A program made the translations under genes and the position numbers. Source: Methylotuvimicrobium sp. KM2 (GTDB taxonomy: Bacteria; Pseudomonadota; Gammaproteobacteria; Methylococcales; Methylomonadaceae). Taken from it: 64,000 bases of DNA. The notes beneath the pieces were generated by a model, which did no database searches, was not told the DNA's origin, and saw only the letters and a list, made by a program, of their open reading frames with translations. Of this stretch, positions 31,525-40,777 are shown piece after piece (positions within the stretch are counted from its first letter, which is position 1; every line of letters starts with the position of its first letter). The stretch is from the NCBI RefSeq assembly GCF_038051925.1, contig NZ_CP150634.1, positions 4,100,300-4,164,299 on the forward strand. The letters are read 5' to 3'.

Positions 31525-32130
31525 TTATTCGGCAAAAACTTCGGCCAAATCGATTTTTAGTTCGGGAAAAAGATAGGGCTGTGCCGATTCGTCGCCTGCA
31601 TAGAGGGCGTGGAGCCGATAGGCTTCGCCATCCCGGTCCAACACAAATTGCTGCACGGCGCGTTCATACGGAAACACCAACCAGTATTCGCCGACGCCGC
31701 TTTCCTGATACAGATCGTATTTGAAGCGAAGCTCCTTCTTATTATTGCCCGGAGAAAGCACTTCGATGATCCAATCGGGCGCGCCGTCGCAGCCTTGTTC
31801 GGTCAATTTGTTTTTATCGCAAATCACGCACAAATCGGGCTGTACGACACTAAAAACTTCGCGGTCGCTCAATTTCGATTTGCGGCGATCGTAAAGCTTG
31901 ACGTCGAACGGGGCCGAGAAGACTTCGCAGCGTTTATCTGCCATATAATTAACGATCGGCTTGAAAAGATTGCGAGAAATCCGCTGATGCTTGACATTCG
32001 GCGCCGGCGACATCGTAAAGATCTTGCCCTTGATCAACTCGACCGTTTGATCCAAACGCCACGTCAAATAATCGGCGTAGCTGTAACTCCCGTTCATATC
32101 CAATTGAGACAATTCGGTAACCTTGGCCAT
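31525..32130 (-). CDS. Uma2 family (DUF820) putative endonuclease, copy 2
   Basis: The start at 32130 has AGAGG six bases upstream, giving 201 residues. SYADYLTWRLDQTVELIKGKIF, VVQPDLCVICDKN and APDWIIEVLSPGN are the Uma2 blocks, with Asp and Glu of the nuclease-like core conserved. The gene lies inside the gat operon, ten bases after gatA and 18 before gatB. It is unrelated in function to GatCAB as far as is known, so insertion into the operon is inferred. Confidence 0.78.
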   Translation of the reverse strand: MAKVTELSQLDMNGSYSYADYLTWRLDQTVELIKGKIFTMSPAPNVKHQRISRNLFKPIVNYMADKRCEVFSAPFDVKLYDRRKSKLSDREVFSVVQPDLCVICDKNKLTEQGCDGAPDWIIEVLSPGNNKKELRFKYDLYQESGVGEYWLVFPYERAVQQFVLDRDGEAYRLHALYAGDESAQPYLFPELKIDLAEVFAE

Positions 32131-32140
32131 ATCCAACCTC

Positions 32141-33592
32141 TTATTCGAACCCTTTCGGCACCTGTTTGTGCCAGTCAGTATTCATCTGATAGCGATGAGC
32201 TACATTCAACAACCGGTCCTCGGCAAAATAATTCCCGATGATTTGCAAACCAACCGGTTTATTGTCAACGAAACCGGCCGGAATCGACATGGCCGGAAGA
32301 CCTGCCAGATTGACCGCGATTGTATAAATATCGGACAAATACATTTGAATCGGGTCGCCGGTTTTTTCGCCGAGACCGAACGCCACCGTCGGCGATACCG
32401 GACCCATCAGCACATCGACCTCGGCCAATGCGCTTTTGAAATCGTCAGTGATCAAACGCCTGACTTTTTGAGCTTTTAAATAATAGGCATCGTAATAACC
32501 GGCCGACAAAGCATAGGTTCCGATCAAGATGCGACGCTTGACTTCCTTGCCAAATGCCTCGCCGCGCGAGCGCGTGTATAGGTCGGTCAAATCGGCCGGA
32601 TTGTCGCAACGGTAGCCGAAACGAACGCCGTCGAAACGCGATAGATTCGCCGAGCATTCGGCCGGCGCAATCACATAATAAGCCGGAATCGCGTGTTTCA
32701 GATTCGGCATCGAGACTTCTTTGACCTCGGCACCCAATTTGCGATATTCATTGACGGCTGTTTCGATGACTGCTGCAATTTCGCCGTTCAACCCTTCGCC
32801 GAAAAATTCTTTCGGCAGACCGATTTTCAAACCGCTTAACGGCTGATTCAGGCCGGCCGAATAATCGGGAACCGGTATATCGACGCTAGTCGAATCCTTC
32901 TCGTCGAAACCGGCCATCGCTTGCAGCATGATCGCCGCATCCTCGGCAGTACGCGTCATCGGACCGCCTTGATCGAGGCTCGAGGCATAGGCAATCATGC
33001 CATATCGGGACACGCGCCCGTAAGTCGGCTTCAAACCGGTAATACCGCAGAAAGCCGCCGGTTGACGTATCGAACCACCGGTATCCGAACCTGTCGCACC
33101 TGCCGTGAGTCCTGCGGCAACCGCCGCGGCCGACCCGCCCGAAGAACCGCCCGGAACGCACGAAACATTCCAAGGGTTCTGGACCGAACCATAAAAACTG
33201 GTTTCGTTCGACGAGCCCATTGCAAATTCATCCATATTCGATTTACCGAGCATCACTGCGCCGGCGGCATTAAGTTTTTCGACGACAGTGGCATTGTACG
33301 GCGAAATGAAATTATCGAGCATCTTCGAACCGCAAGACGTTTTTACACCATCTGTGCAGAAAATATCTTTTTGCGCAACCGGTATTCCGGTTAATAAATC
33401 GGCCGTTCCTGCAGCCAACCGTTTATCCGCGGCTTCGGCTTGGGCAAGCGCCTGCTCGGCCGTCACAGTAATATATGTATTGAGCGCCGAAAACTGCCGA
33501 ATCCGCTCTAAATAGTCTTGCGTCAACTCCACGCTGGAAAATTCGCCGGAACGCAAGCCTTTAGCTAGTTCGGCGATGGTTTTATTATTCAT
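32141..33592 (-). CDS. gatA: Asp-tRNA(Asn)/Glu-tRNA(Gln) amidotransferase subunit A
   Basis: The 483-residue amidase subunit releases ammonia from glutamine. The Ser-cisSer-Lys triad is visible as K75 (VAQKDIFC), S150 (PGGSSGG) and S174 ([12 protein letters not shown]). The C-terminal part has the usual [13 protein letters not shown] block. It lies 16 bases after gatC and is followed by the Uma2 gene and gatB. Confidence 0.97.
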   Translation of the reverse strand: MNNKTIAELAKGLRSGEFSSVELTQDYLERIRQFSALNTYITVTAEQALAQAEAADKRLAAGTADLLTGIPVAQKDIFCTDGVKTSCGSKMLDNFISPYNATVVEKLNAAGAVMLGKSNMDEFAMGSSNETSFYGSVQNPWNVSCVPGGSSGGSAAAVAAGLTAGATGSDTGGSIRQPAAFCGITGLKPTYGRVSRYGMIAYASSLDQGGPMTRTAEDAAIMLQAMAGFDEKDSTSVDIPVPDYSAGLNQPLSGLKIGLPKEFFGEGLNGEIAAVIETAVNEYRKLGAEVKEVSMPNLKHAIPAYYVIAPAECSANLSRFDGVRFGYRCDNPADLTDLYTRSRGEAFGKEVKRRILIGTYALSAGYYDAYYLKAQKVRRLITDDFKSALAEVDVLMGPVSPTVAFGLGEKTGDPIQMYLSDIYTIAVNLAGLPAMSIPAGFVDNKPVGLQIIGNYFAEDRLLNVAHRYQMNTDWHKQVPKGFE

Positions 33593-33608
33593 AGCCTTTC
33601 CCCATCCT

Positions 33609-33896
33609 TCATTCGATCACCTTAGGGACTAAATACAATCCCGCTTCGACTTGAGGTGCAATCGCTTGAAATTTTTCTCTCATATTCGTTTCGGTTACCC
33701 GATCCGGTCTCAACCTCTGGCCTTGCTCCATCGGATGCGCCATGGGCGCAACTCCCTCGGTATTTAATTGGCTCATTTGCGTAACCAAATCGAGTATCCC
33801 CGATAAATCATGCGCATAAGTATCGACATCTTGGATATCGACGCCCAACCTTGCTAAATGCGCGATTTTATTTACATCGTCGGTCGTTAAAGACAT
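33609..33896 (-). CDS. gatC: Asp-tRNA(Asn)/Glu-tRNA(Gln) amidotransferase subunit C
   Basis: The 95-residue protein wraps round GatA and GatB to stabilise the complex. It starts [19 protein letters not shown] and contains the DVxPMxHP-like segment [18 protein letters not shown], typical for GatC. It is the first gene of the gatC-gatA-Uma2-gatB unit; the promoter must be in the repeat-rich region to its right. Confidence 0.95.
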   Translation of the reverse strand: MSLTTDDVNKIAHLARLGVDIQDVDTYAHDLSGILDLVTQMSQLNTEGVAPMAHPMEQGQRLRPDRVTETNMREKFQAIAPQVEAGLYLVPKVIE

Positions 33897-34096
33897 TTTA
33901 CAACTCCATTAATCATTAATCCGAAAACATGACTATTCGCAACTCAAAATCCGAGCGTTTCATAATTTTTTGGGTAGCTATTCAGCATGAGCTTGCTATT
34001 TTTGGTTTCGAGCATTGATTGCTAAGAATTCGGTCATAAATAACTTTCCCATTATTTAATGCAAAGTAAGCGTAACTATTCAGTCCCCCGGAAATT

Positions 34097-34201
34097 ATCG
34101 TTCCCACGCTCTGCATGGGAACGCCTGAGTACCGCTCCAGCGGTACGAGACGCTAGAGCGTCTCGGTCTTCATTCCCACGCCGGAGCGTGGGAACGATAG
34201 G
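34097..34201. repeat. E-type interspersed repeat (GGGAACGAT ends)
   Basis: TCGTTCCCACGCTCTGCATGGGAACG at the left and CCACGCCGGAGCGTGGGAACGAT at the right form inverted ends around two shorter palindromes (CCGCTCCAGCGG and GACGCTAGAGCGTC). Repeats of this kind are widespread in several gammaproteobacterial genomes. It holds no coding potential. Confidence 0.7.
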
Positions 34202-34262
34202 GGGTGTGAATAATTACAAGTAAGCACGCTAGATTGCTCGGTTGACATCTCTCGGCGGCAGG

Positions 34263-34343
34263 GCAGATTTTTGCTCCTGCAAAATCTGCATTCACGCCAT
34301 CCATGCCGTTTGCAGATTTTTGCTCCTGCAAAATCTGCATTCA
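34263..34343. repeat. Two tandem D palindromes
   Basis: Two nearly identical units, each GCAGATTTTTGC-TCCT-GCAAAATCTGCATTCAC, lie at 34263-34298 and 34312-34343. Each forms a hairpin with a four-base loop. The second runs directly into an A element (34344). The same palindrome is present as a perfect 20-bp stem at 59729-59772. Confidence 0.75.
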
Positions 34344-34407
34344 CCCAACAACTAAATTATCTATACAATCAATCATGGCCAATAGACTATGGAACTTAGG
34401 TGCTGAG
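34344..34407 (+). repeat. A element, copy 3
   Basis: CCCAACAACTAAATT at the left and ACTTAGGTGCTGAG at the right match the 15-bp ends of the A family with a few changes, and the interior AATCATGGCCAATAGACTATGG resembles copy 2. The length is 64 bp, the same as copy 1. A TTCA precedes it. Copy 3 follows a D palindrome without spacer. Confidence 0.65.
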
Positions 34408-34464
34408 TTTACGAGGTCCTGCAAGCGAATTACCGAACCTGCTACAAAACTCATAATTACAGTA

Positions 34465-34753
34465 ACGTTCATGTAGGTCTGGCCATCGCCCCGGCAAATG
34501 AAAGTTCTCTGGTGGCGGAGGGTGCGGTCACTCGCCCGACAGGACGCCGTGAACCCAGCACCTAAATTACGCAAGATAGTTAGCATAGCCAAAGGGCTAT
34601 GGAATTTAGGTGCTGGGTGAATACGTCCATGTAGGCTCGACGGCGGCTGTCGATCGAGCCACCGCCCCCTCTCCGGAACCGGCATTTTCTCTGCCGAGCT
34701 TCTTATATCGAAAAATTAGATAAAGAACCAAAATCTACGAACTTTCACAGTAA
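34465..34753 (-). mobile_element. F-family MITE-like element, copy 2, carrying an A insertion
   Basis: Leftward this region matches the element at 54989-55247: CATCGCCCCGGC outer end, AAATGAAAGTTCTC, the GGTCACTCGCCCGACAGG arm, the shared core GACGCCGTGAATACGTCCATG, the CGAGCCACCGCCCCCTC arm, and TTCGATATAAGAAG/TAGATAAAG...TTTCACAGTA. The core is interrupted by A copy 1 (34554-34617). The far end has lost the outer repeat. Confidence 0.7.
34554..34617 (+). mobile_element. A element, copy 1, inserted in F copy 2 with 4-bp duplication
   Basis: Perfect 15-bp terminal inverted repeats CCCAGCACCTAAATT (34554-34568) and AATTTAGGTGCTGGG (34603-34617) bound this 64-bp unit. It is flanked by TGAA on both sides (34550-34553 and 34618-34621), whereas the homologous F copy at 54989-55247 has a single TGAA at the same place. 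The element has no coding capacity and would need a transposase supplied from elsewhere. Confidence 0.75.
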
Positions 34754-34911
34754 GTTATTTTCACGAATTCCTAAAGACGCGTGACTGAAACGTCATATCC
34801 ACGCTGCCTTAAAAATCAACTCTCGACTTATCGCTCCCCTTGCAGGGAAAAGCGTTTAATTACAAAGCGGCGAAAGGCGAAAAATGAAACGGCATTTTAA
34901 ATTGCGTTAAG

Positions 34912-34917
34912 TATAAT
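34912..34917 (+). promoter_or_regulatory. Possible -10 box of the mreB promoter
   Basis: A perfect TATAAT lies 76 bases before the mreB ATG, just outside the repeat island. No good -35 box is seen at 16-18 bases upstream, so this is only a candidate start region. Confidence 0.4.
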
Positions 34918-34992
34918 ACTTTATATCTTGCTCAATTACCCGCTTGATTGATAAAGTAATACAATTTATTCGCTCAGGATACAGGTTAATAA

Positions 34993-36036
<1,044 letters not shown>

Positions 36037-36405
36037 CTTCAACCGAAAACAATAACTCGCCACGCCGATTGACTCGGCAGAATCGAAGCTTTGAATAGCT
36101 TAGGATTTGGTCGTAAATAACTTCCTTATTTTATGGAGGGCTCGGTTGCTCGATTGGCAGACCCAGCGAGTTACCGAAACCTCAACACAACTCATAGTTC
36201 CAGGACATTATAATCACGAAATCCTTACTAAATCAATTTCCACGGATAGAATGTCGATTCGAATGATACACAATCGAACTATCCAAATAATATTCTGTCC
36301 GTATATCGGATATACATCGAGCGATCATGCTTGTAGCTTTTATGGCAATGCTATCGACCAAAAGAGCTCGTCAGAAACCCGCAAACATGACCGCGCGAAA
36401 TATCT
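36037..36405. other. Gap between mreB and mreC with repeat remnants
   Basis: The 369-base stretch contains no supported gene. At 36099-36136 it has a G-family end (TAGGATTTGGTCGTAAATAAC), followed by GGCTCGGTTGCTCG and GAGTTACCGAAACCT segments also found at 34403-34460. A short GCCGA/TCGGC hairpin (36063-36077) without a T tract follows mreB. The remainder is AT-rich and unremarkable. Confidence 0.55.
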
Positions 36406-37320
36406 TTGCCTATACGGTTCATTTTCGAGGTAATCGTTATTAATCCTTTATTTGCCACCGGCCCTTCGATTAATACGCGACTGCTGGTGGCAGTAGTGGC
36501 TTCAATCGCGCTTCTGGTCGCTGAACGCAAAAGCTCGCAACTGGACAAACTTCGCAGCGTGCTATCAATGATTACCTATCCGATTCAATCGATTACAGAC
36601 TGGCCTCTACATCACTCAAAAGAAACCGTAGAATCGATAAAATCACTTTATAGTTTAAATGAAGAAAATGAACGGCTACGCCAAGAACAATTGATTTACA
36701 AATCCCAATTGCTTAAATATGAAGCCCTGGAGAAAGAAAATATCCGGCTAAGGGCATTGCTGGAAAAATCCTTTAAACTGGGCGAACAGGTACTGGTGGC
36801 TGAGTTATTATCCGTTAACCTAGCACCTTTCGAACATGTCGTCGTCGTTGATAAAGGAACACGATTCGGCGTGCATGCTCAGCAAGCGGTTTTGGATGCA
36901 TATGGCGTGGTCGGCCAAGTATACCGCGCGCTTCCGCTTAACTCAGAGATCATGTTAATTACCGATCCCGGCCATGCAATTCCAGTACAGATCAATCGCA
37001 ACGGCTTACGTACGATCGCAGTCGGCAGCGGGCGAATCAATAGGCTAATATTGCCTTATTTAGCAAACAACGCCGACATCAAGGAAGGCGATCTGCTGAT
37101 TAGTTCAGGCCTAGGCGGTATTTTTCCGCAAGGCTATCCGGTTGCTGTAGTCGAAAAAATAATCCCCCAGCCTAACAAACCTTTTGCCGAAATATACGCA
37201 ACACCAAAGGCACAATTAAATCGAAGCCGGGAATTGTTAATCGTATGGAAAAGCGAAGCACCTATCCCGCTGGAAACTCATGAATCAGAACAAGCGGACG
37301 AAAACCATGCCGAAGAATAA
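36406..37320 (+). CDS. mreC: Rod-shape-determining protein MreC (unusual start)
   Basis: The protein has a cytoplasmic N-terminus, one membrane helix (about residues 23-41), a coiled coil (about 80-115) and the periplasmic beta-barrel MreC domain with GVVGQVYRALPLNSEIMLITDPGHAIPV. It scaffolds PBP2/RodA. There is no ATG near the expected N-terminus. The frame opens with TTG at 36406, but the family start (NPLFATGPSINTRLL) begins at an ATT at 36439, which has GAGG eight bases upstream. An ATT start, as in infC, is plausible; the longer TTG form is listed. Confidence 0.88.
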   Translation: MPIRFIFEVIVINPLFATGPSINTRLLVAVVASIALLVAERKSSQLDKLRSVLSMITYPIQSITDWPLHHSKETVESIKSLYSLNEENERLRQEQLIYKSQLLKYEALEKENIRLRALLEKSFKLGEQVLVAELLSVNLAPFEHVVVVDKGTRFGVHAQQAVLDAYGVVGQVYRALPLNSEIMLITDPGHAIPVQINRNGLRTIAVGSGRINRLILPYLANNADIKEGDLLISSGLGGIFPQGYPVAVVEKIIPQPNKPFAEIYATPKAQLNRSRELLIVWKSEAPIPLETHESEQADENHAEE

Positions 37321-37795
37321 TGCTTTCGGCTACGGTCGCTATCTTCTCTCGATTATTTTTGCCATGTGCCTGAATATCGCCGCCTGGCCTCAACCCTTGG
37401 CGCAATTCAATCCCAATTGGATATTACTCGTGGTTATTTACTGGGTACTGGCCGCGCCCGACCGAGTCGGCATATTTAGCGCTTGGACCATTGGCTTACT
37501 GACTGATGTATTAACCGGTAGAATGCTGGGTTTAAATGCGCTCACCAACTCACTGGTAGCCTTCCTGTGCTTGAGGCTACACAAGCGACTCAGACAATAC
37601 CCGATTCTGCAACAAGGACTATTTATCTTTTTTTGCCTACTCGTATCTCAATTTTTGATATTCTGGATCACTGATAGCCAAACTATCGCACGCGCTTCTT
37701 ACACTTTTTGGTTACCTGTACTAACCGGCACCTTTTTCTGGCCCTTAGTCTTTTTTTCTTTGCGTGCAATACGACTATACCGACGCATTCGTTGA
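37280..37795 (+). CDS. mreD: Rod-shape-determining protein MreD
   Basis: The product (171 residues, or 162 from the ATG at 37307) is hydrophobic, with about five membrane segments and the WPQPLAQFNPNWILLVVIYWVLAAPDRVG block of the MreD family. It is an inner-membrane partner of MreC. The start overlaps the end of mreC in a different frame by 41 bases (14 from the shorter start), suggesting coupling. It is followed after 12 bases by mrdA. Confidence 0.9.
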   Translation: MNQNKRTKTMPKNNAFGYGRYLLSIIFAMCLNIAAWPQPLAQFNPNWILLVVIYWVLAAPDRVGIFSAWTIGLLTDVLTGRMLGLNALTNSLVAFLCLRLHKRLRQYPILQQGLFIFFCLLVSQFLIFWITDSQTIARASYTFWLPVLTGTFFWPLVFFSLRAIRLYRRIR

Positions 37796-37807
37796 ATCGT
37801 TTGTCTC

Positions 37808-39667
37808 ATGCCTCGCACCTACACCATAAAAAACCCGGCGGAGGAAAACCGCATTTTTACTGGGCGCGCGTTTGTCGCGCTAATCTTCATTCTACTGCTA
37901 TCGACCGGCTTAATCGTTCGCTTGGTTTATTTGCAGATTGTCGGTCACGAACATTACGCGACCCTAGCTAAAAACAACCATATTAAAATATCGCCGCTGC
38001 CACCGACCCGCGGCATCATCTTCGACCGAAAAGGTAGAGTGTTGGCCGATAATGTTCCAACATACAGCCTTGAACTAATCCCCGAACAAATCAAAGATCT
38101 CGACGACACACTCGCTCGATTACAAGAATTACTGGACATTCCCGAAGATAAAATCGAGCAGTACCAAAAATTGCGCAAACGCGAAAAACGCTTTACCAGC
38201 ACACCGCTATTGCTGCGCATGTCCGAGGAAGAAATCGCCAAATTCGCTGCAGTTAGACCTTATTTTCCGGGCGTCGATATTCATGCTCGCCTGGTCAGAC
38301 ACTATCCCTACGACATTCTAACCTCGCATGTCATCGGTTATGTTGGGCGTATCAACGAAAATGAATTAAAAAGACTCCCTGTCTCCGAATATCGCGGCAC
38401 CCACCATGTCGGCAAAGTTGGAATCGAGTTAGCTTATGAGACCGAACTACACGGCAAGGCCGGCTATGCCGAAATAGAAACCAACGCGCAATCCCGAGCG
38501 ATCAGCACTTTAAAAACAGTCGACCCGACTGCGGGCTCGAACCTACATCTAACCCTCGATATCGATCTACAAAAGACCGCTTATGATGCTCTCGATATTT
38601 ATAACGGGGCGGTCGTGGCGATCGAGATAAAAACCGGCGGCGTCTTGGTTTTTACAAGTCGCCCCGGCTTCGATCCGAACCCGTTCGTCTACGGAATCGA
38701 CAGCAAATCTTATAAAGAACTGCAAACCTCGGATGCCCAACCGATGTTCAATCGGGCGCTAAGAGGACAATACCCGCCCGGCTCAACGATCAAGCCTTTC
38801 ATGGCATTGGCCGGGCTTGAATATCAAGTGACTCACCCAGGCCAAAAAACTTATTGCCCCGGTTATTTTCAACTTCCCAATGTCAAACATAAGTACCGGG
38901 ATTGGAAAAGAGGCGGCCATGGAACGGTTGACCTGAATCTCGCAATCGTGCAGTCTTGCGACGTGTACTTTTACAGCCTGGCTTTATCGCTCGGCATCGA
39001 CAATATCCACCGTTTCTTCACGAAGTTCGGCTTCGGAGAAAAATCAGGCATTGACCTAGTCGGCGAACTATCAGGCCTACAGCCCTCTAAACAATGGAAG
39101 CGCAAAGCCCGTAATCAATCTTGGTATCCCGGCGAAACGGTTATTACCGGCATCGGCCAAGGCTATACCCAAGTCACGCCGCTGCAATTGGCTCGGGCTA
39201 CTGCTACGCTGGCCAATAGAGGCAAGGTCGTCCACCCGCACTTAGTGGACTCGTTTACCGAGAATGGCATTCTGAAACCCGCAGAAGCCAAACCGGAAAC
39301 CACCCTCGCGCTAAATCCCAGAAATATCGACGCGGTCGTCTCCGCGATGATCAATGTCGTCCATAGCGCCAGAGGTACAGCCAGAGTCATCAGCCGCGGC
39401 ATCGATTATCAAATTGCCGGCAAAACCGGCACGGCCCAGGTCTTTACCGTAAAACAAGAAAAGCGCTATAACGAAAACGAAATCGCTTTTAAACTACGCG
39501 ACCATGCTTTATTCATGGCATTCGCGCCGGCTCACGACCCACAAATCGCGGTTGCCGTCATTGCCGAAAACGGCGGCCATGGCGGCTCGGTTGCGGCACC
39601 GATAGCCGGAAAAATCATTCGTCAATATTTACAGGAACCTAGCGATGAAGACCGAAACGCGCAGTGA
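37808..39667 (+). CDS. mrdA: Penicillin-binding protein 2 (peptidoglycan transpeptidase)
   Basis: The 619-residue class B PBP has an N-terminal membrane anchor (about residues 22-44), the PTRGIIFDRKGRVLADN dimerisation region, and transpeptidase motifs S326-T-I-K329, S383-C-D385 and K539-T-G541. It cross-links lateral wall peptidoglycan with RodA as the glycosyltransferase. Its end overlaps the rodA start by 23 bases. Confidence 0.97.
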   Translation: MPRTYTIKNPAEENRIFTGRAFVALIFILLLSTGLIVRLVYLQIVGHEHYATLAKNNHIKISPLPPTRGIIFDRKGRVLADNVPTYSLELIPEQIKDLDDTLARLQELLDIPEDKIEQYQKLRKREKRFTSTPLLLRMSEEEIAKFAAVRPYFPGVDIHARLVRHYPYDILTSHVIGYVGRINENELKRLPVSEYRGTHHVGKVGIELAYETELHGKAGYAEIETNAQSRAISTLKTVDPTAGSNLHLTLDIDLQKTAYDALDIYNGAVVAIEIKTGGVLVFTSRPGFDPNPFVYGIDSKSYKELQTSDAQPMFNRALRGQYPPGSTIKPFMALAGLEYQVTHPGQKTYCPGYFQLPNVKHKYRDWKRGGHGTVDLNLAIVQSCDVYFYSLALSLGIDNIHRFFTKFGFGEKSGIDLVGELSGLQPSKQWKRKARNQSWYPGETVITGIGQGYTQVTPLQLARATATLANRGKVVHPHLVDSFTENGILKPAEAKPETTLALNPRNIDAVVSAMINVVHSARGTARVISRGIDYQIAGKTGTAQVFTVKQEKRYNENEIAFKLRDHALFMAFAPAHDPQIAVAVIAENGGHGGSVAAPIAGKIIRQYLQEPSDEDRNAQ

Positions 39668-40775
39668 ACAATTCGTACCGCACTCGCTCCTCGGCAATCT
39701 ATTGAGAAAACTGCATATCGACATTCCCTTGCTGATATGTTTACTGCTAGTTCTTAGCCTAAGCTTTCTGATTTTGTATAGCGCTAGCGGACAAGATACC
39801 GAAATCTTGATCCGTCAGGCCACCCGCATGCTGATTGCCTTTGTCCTGATGATACTGCTTGCGCATATTAATCCTTATCACTTCAAACGCTATTCGACGA
39901 TTCTATACGGAATCGGCGTAACCTTGCTGGTTGCCGTACTGATCATGGGGCAAATCGGTAAAGGCGCGCAGCGTTGGCTCGATTTAGGCTTCTTTCGCTT
40001 TCAACCCTCCGAAATGCTTAAGATTACCGCACCGATGATGATTGCCTGGTATTTATCGGAAAACACATTGCCTCCGAAGTGGAAGCAGATGGGAATCGCC
40101 GGCTTGTTGATCCTGATACCGACGCTATTGATTGCGAAGCAACCCGATCTAGGCACCTCGATATTGGTGTTCAGCTCGGGAGCCATGGTCATCTTTTTTG
40201 CCGGATTGTCATGGCGATTCATCATCAGCATCGGCACCATCATTGCTTCGCTGACTCCCATCATTTGGCATTTTATGCGCGATTATCAACGCGCCCGGGT
40301 TTTGACCTTTCTCGACCCGGAAGCCGACCCCCTCGGTCGCGGCTATCATATCATCCAATCGAAAATAGCCATCGGCTCCGGCGGTATCTACGGCAAGGGT
40401 TGGCAAGGCAGCACCCAGGCCCAGCTCGATTTTCTGCCGGAAAGCTCAACCGACTTCATTTTCGCTGTATTTGCCGAAGAATTCGGCCTCTCCGGTTGCC
40501 TTGTGTTAATCACGCTTTACATTGTCATTATCAGTCGTTGCCTGTATATTTCAATACAAGCGCAAGACAGTTATAGCCGCTTATTGGCGGGAAGTCTCAG
40601 CTTCACCTTTTTTGTCTACGTCTTTGTTAACATAGGCATGGTCATCGGCATATTACCGGTTGTCGGCGTCCCGTTACCGCTGATCAGCTACGGCGGCACC
40701 TCGATGGTTACCTTGCTCGCAGGATTCGGCATCCTGATGTCTATCCACACCCACAAAAAATTCTTACCGACTTAA
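39645..40775 (+). CDS. rodA: Peptidoglycan glycosyltransferase RodA
   Basis: The 376-residue SEDS protein has about ten membrane helices and the family signatures GKGAQRWLDLGFFRFQPSEMLK and GVPLPLISYGGTSM near the C-terminus. It polymerises glycan strands with PBP2. It overlaps mrdA, and mltB begins two bases after its stop, so the genes form one operon. Confidence 0.97.
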   Translation: MKTETRSEQFVPHSLLGNLLRKLHIDIPLLICLLLVLSLSFLILYSASGQDTEILIRQATRMLIAFVLMILLAHINPYHFKRYSTILYGIGVTLLVAVLIMGQIGKGAQRWLDLGFFRFQPSEMLKITAPMMIAWYLSENTLPPKWKQMGIAGLLILIPTLLIAKQPDLGTSILVFSSGAMVIFFAGLSWRFIISIGTIIASLTPIIWHFMRDYQRARVLTFLDPEADPLGRGYHIIQSKIAIGSGGIYGKGWQGSTQAQLDFLPESSTDFIFAVFAEEFGLSGCLVLITLYIVIISRCLYISIQAQDSYSRLLAGSLSFTFFVYVFVNIGMVIGILPVVGVPLPLISYGGTSMVTLLAGFGILMSIHTHKKFLPT

Positions 40776-40777
40776 CA

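Larger units (their letters stand above)
33897..34992. other. 1.1-kb repeat island between gatC and mreB
   Basis: No gene is supported here. The region contains a G-family end (34023-34056), an E-type GGGAACG repeat (34097-34201), two D palindromes in tandem (34263-34298 and 34312-34343), an A element (34344-34407), and an F element (34465-34753) that itself contains an A element (34554-34617). The open frames in this stretch run through repeat sequence and match no family. The last 240 bases lead into mreB. Confidence 0.75.

Noticed and set aside
34263-34407. Closely spaced palindromic repeats that could suggest a CRISPR array
   Set aside because: There are only two D units with a 13-base gap, followed by a different repeat; spacers are not regular or unique, and no cas genes are present.
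34341-34685. Leftward open frame of about 114 codons between gatC and mreB
   Set aside because: It runs through an A element and an F element and has no protein-family resemblance; similar frames arise in other copies of the same repeats.
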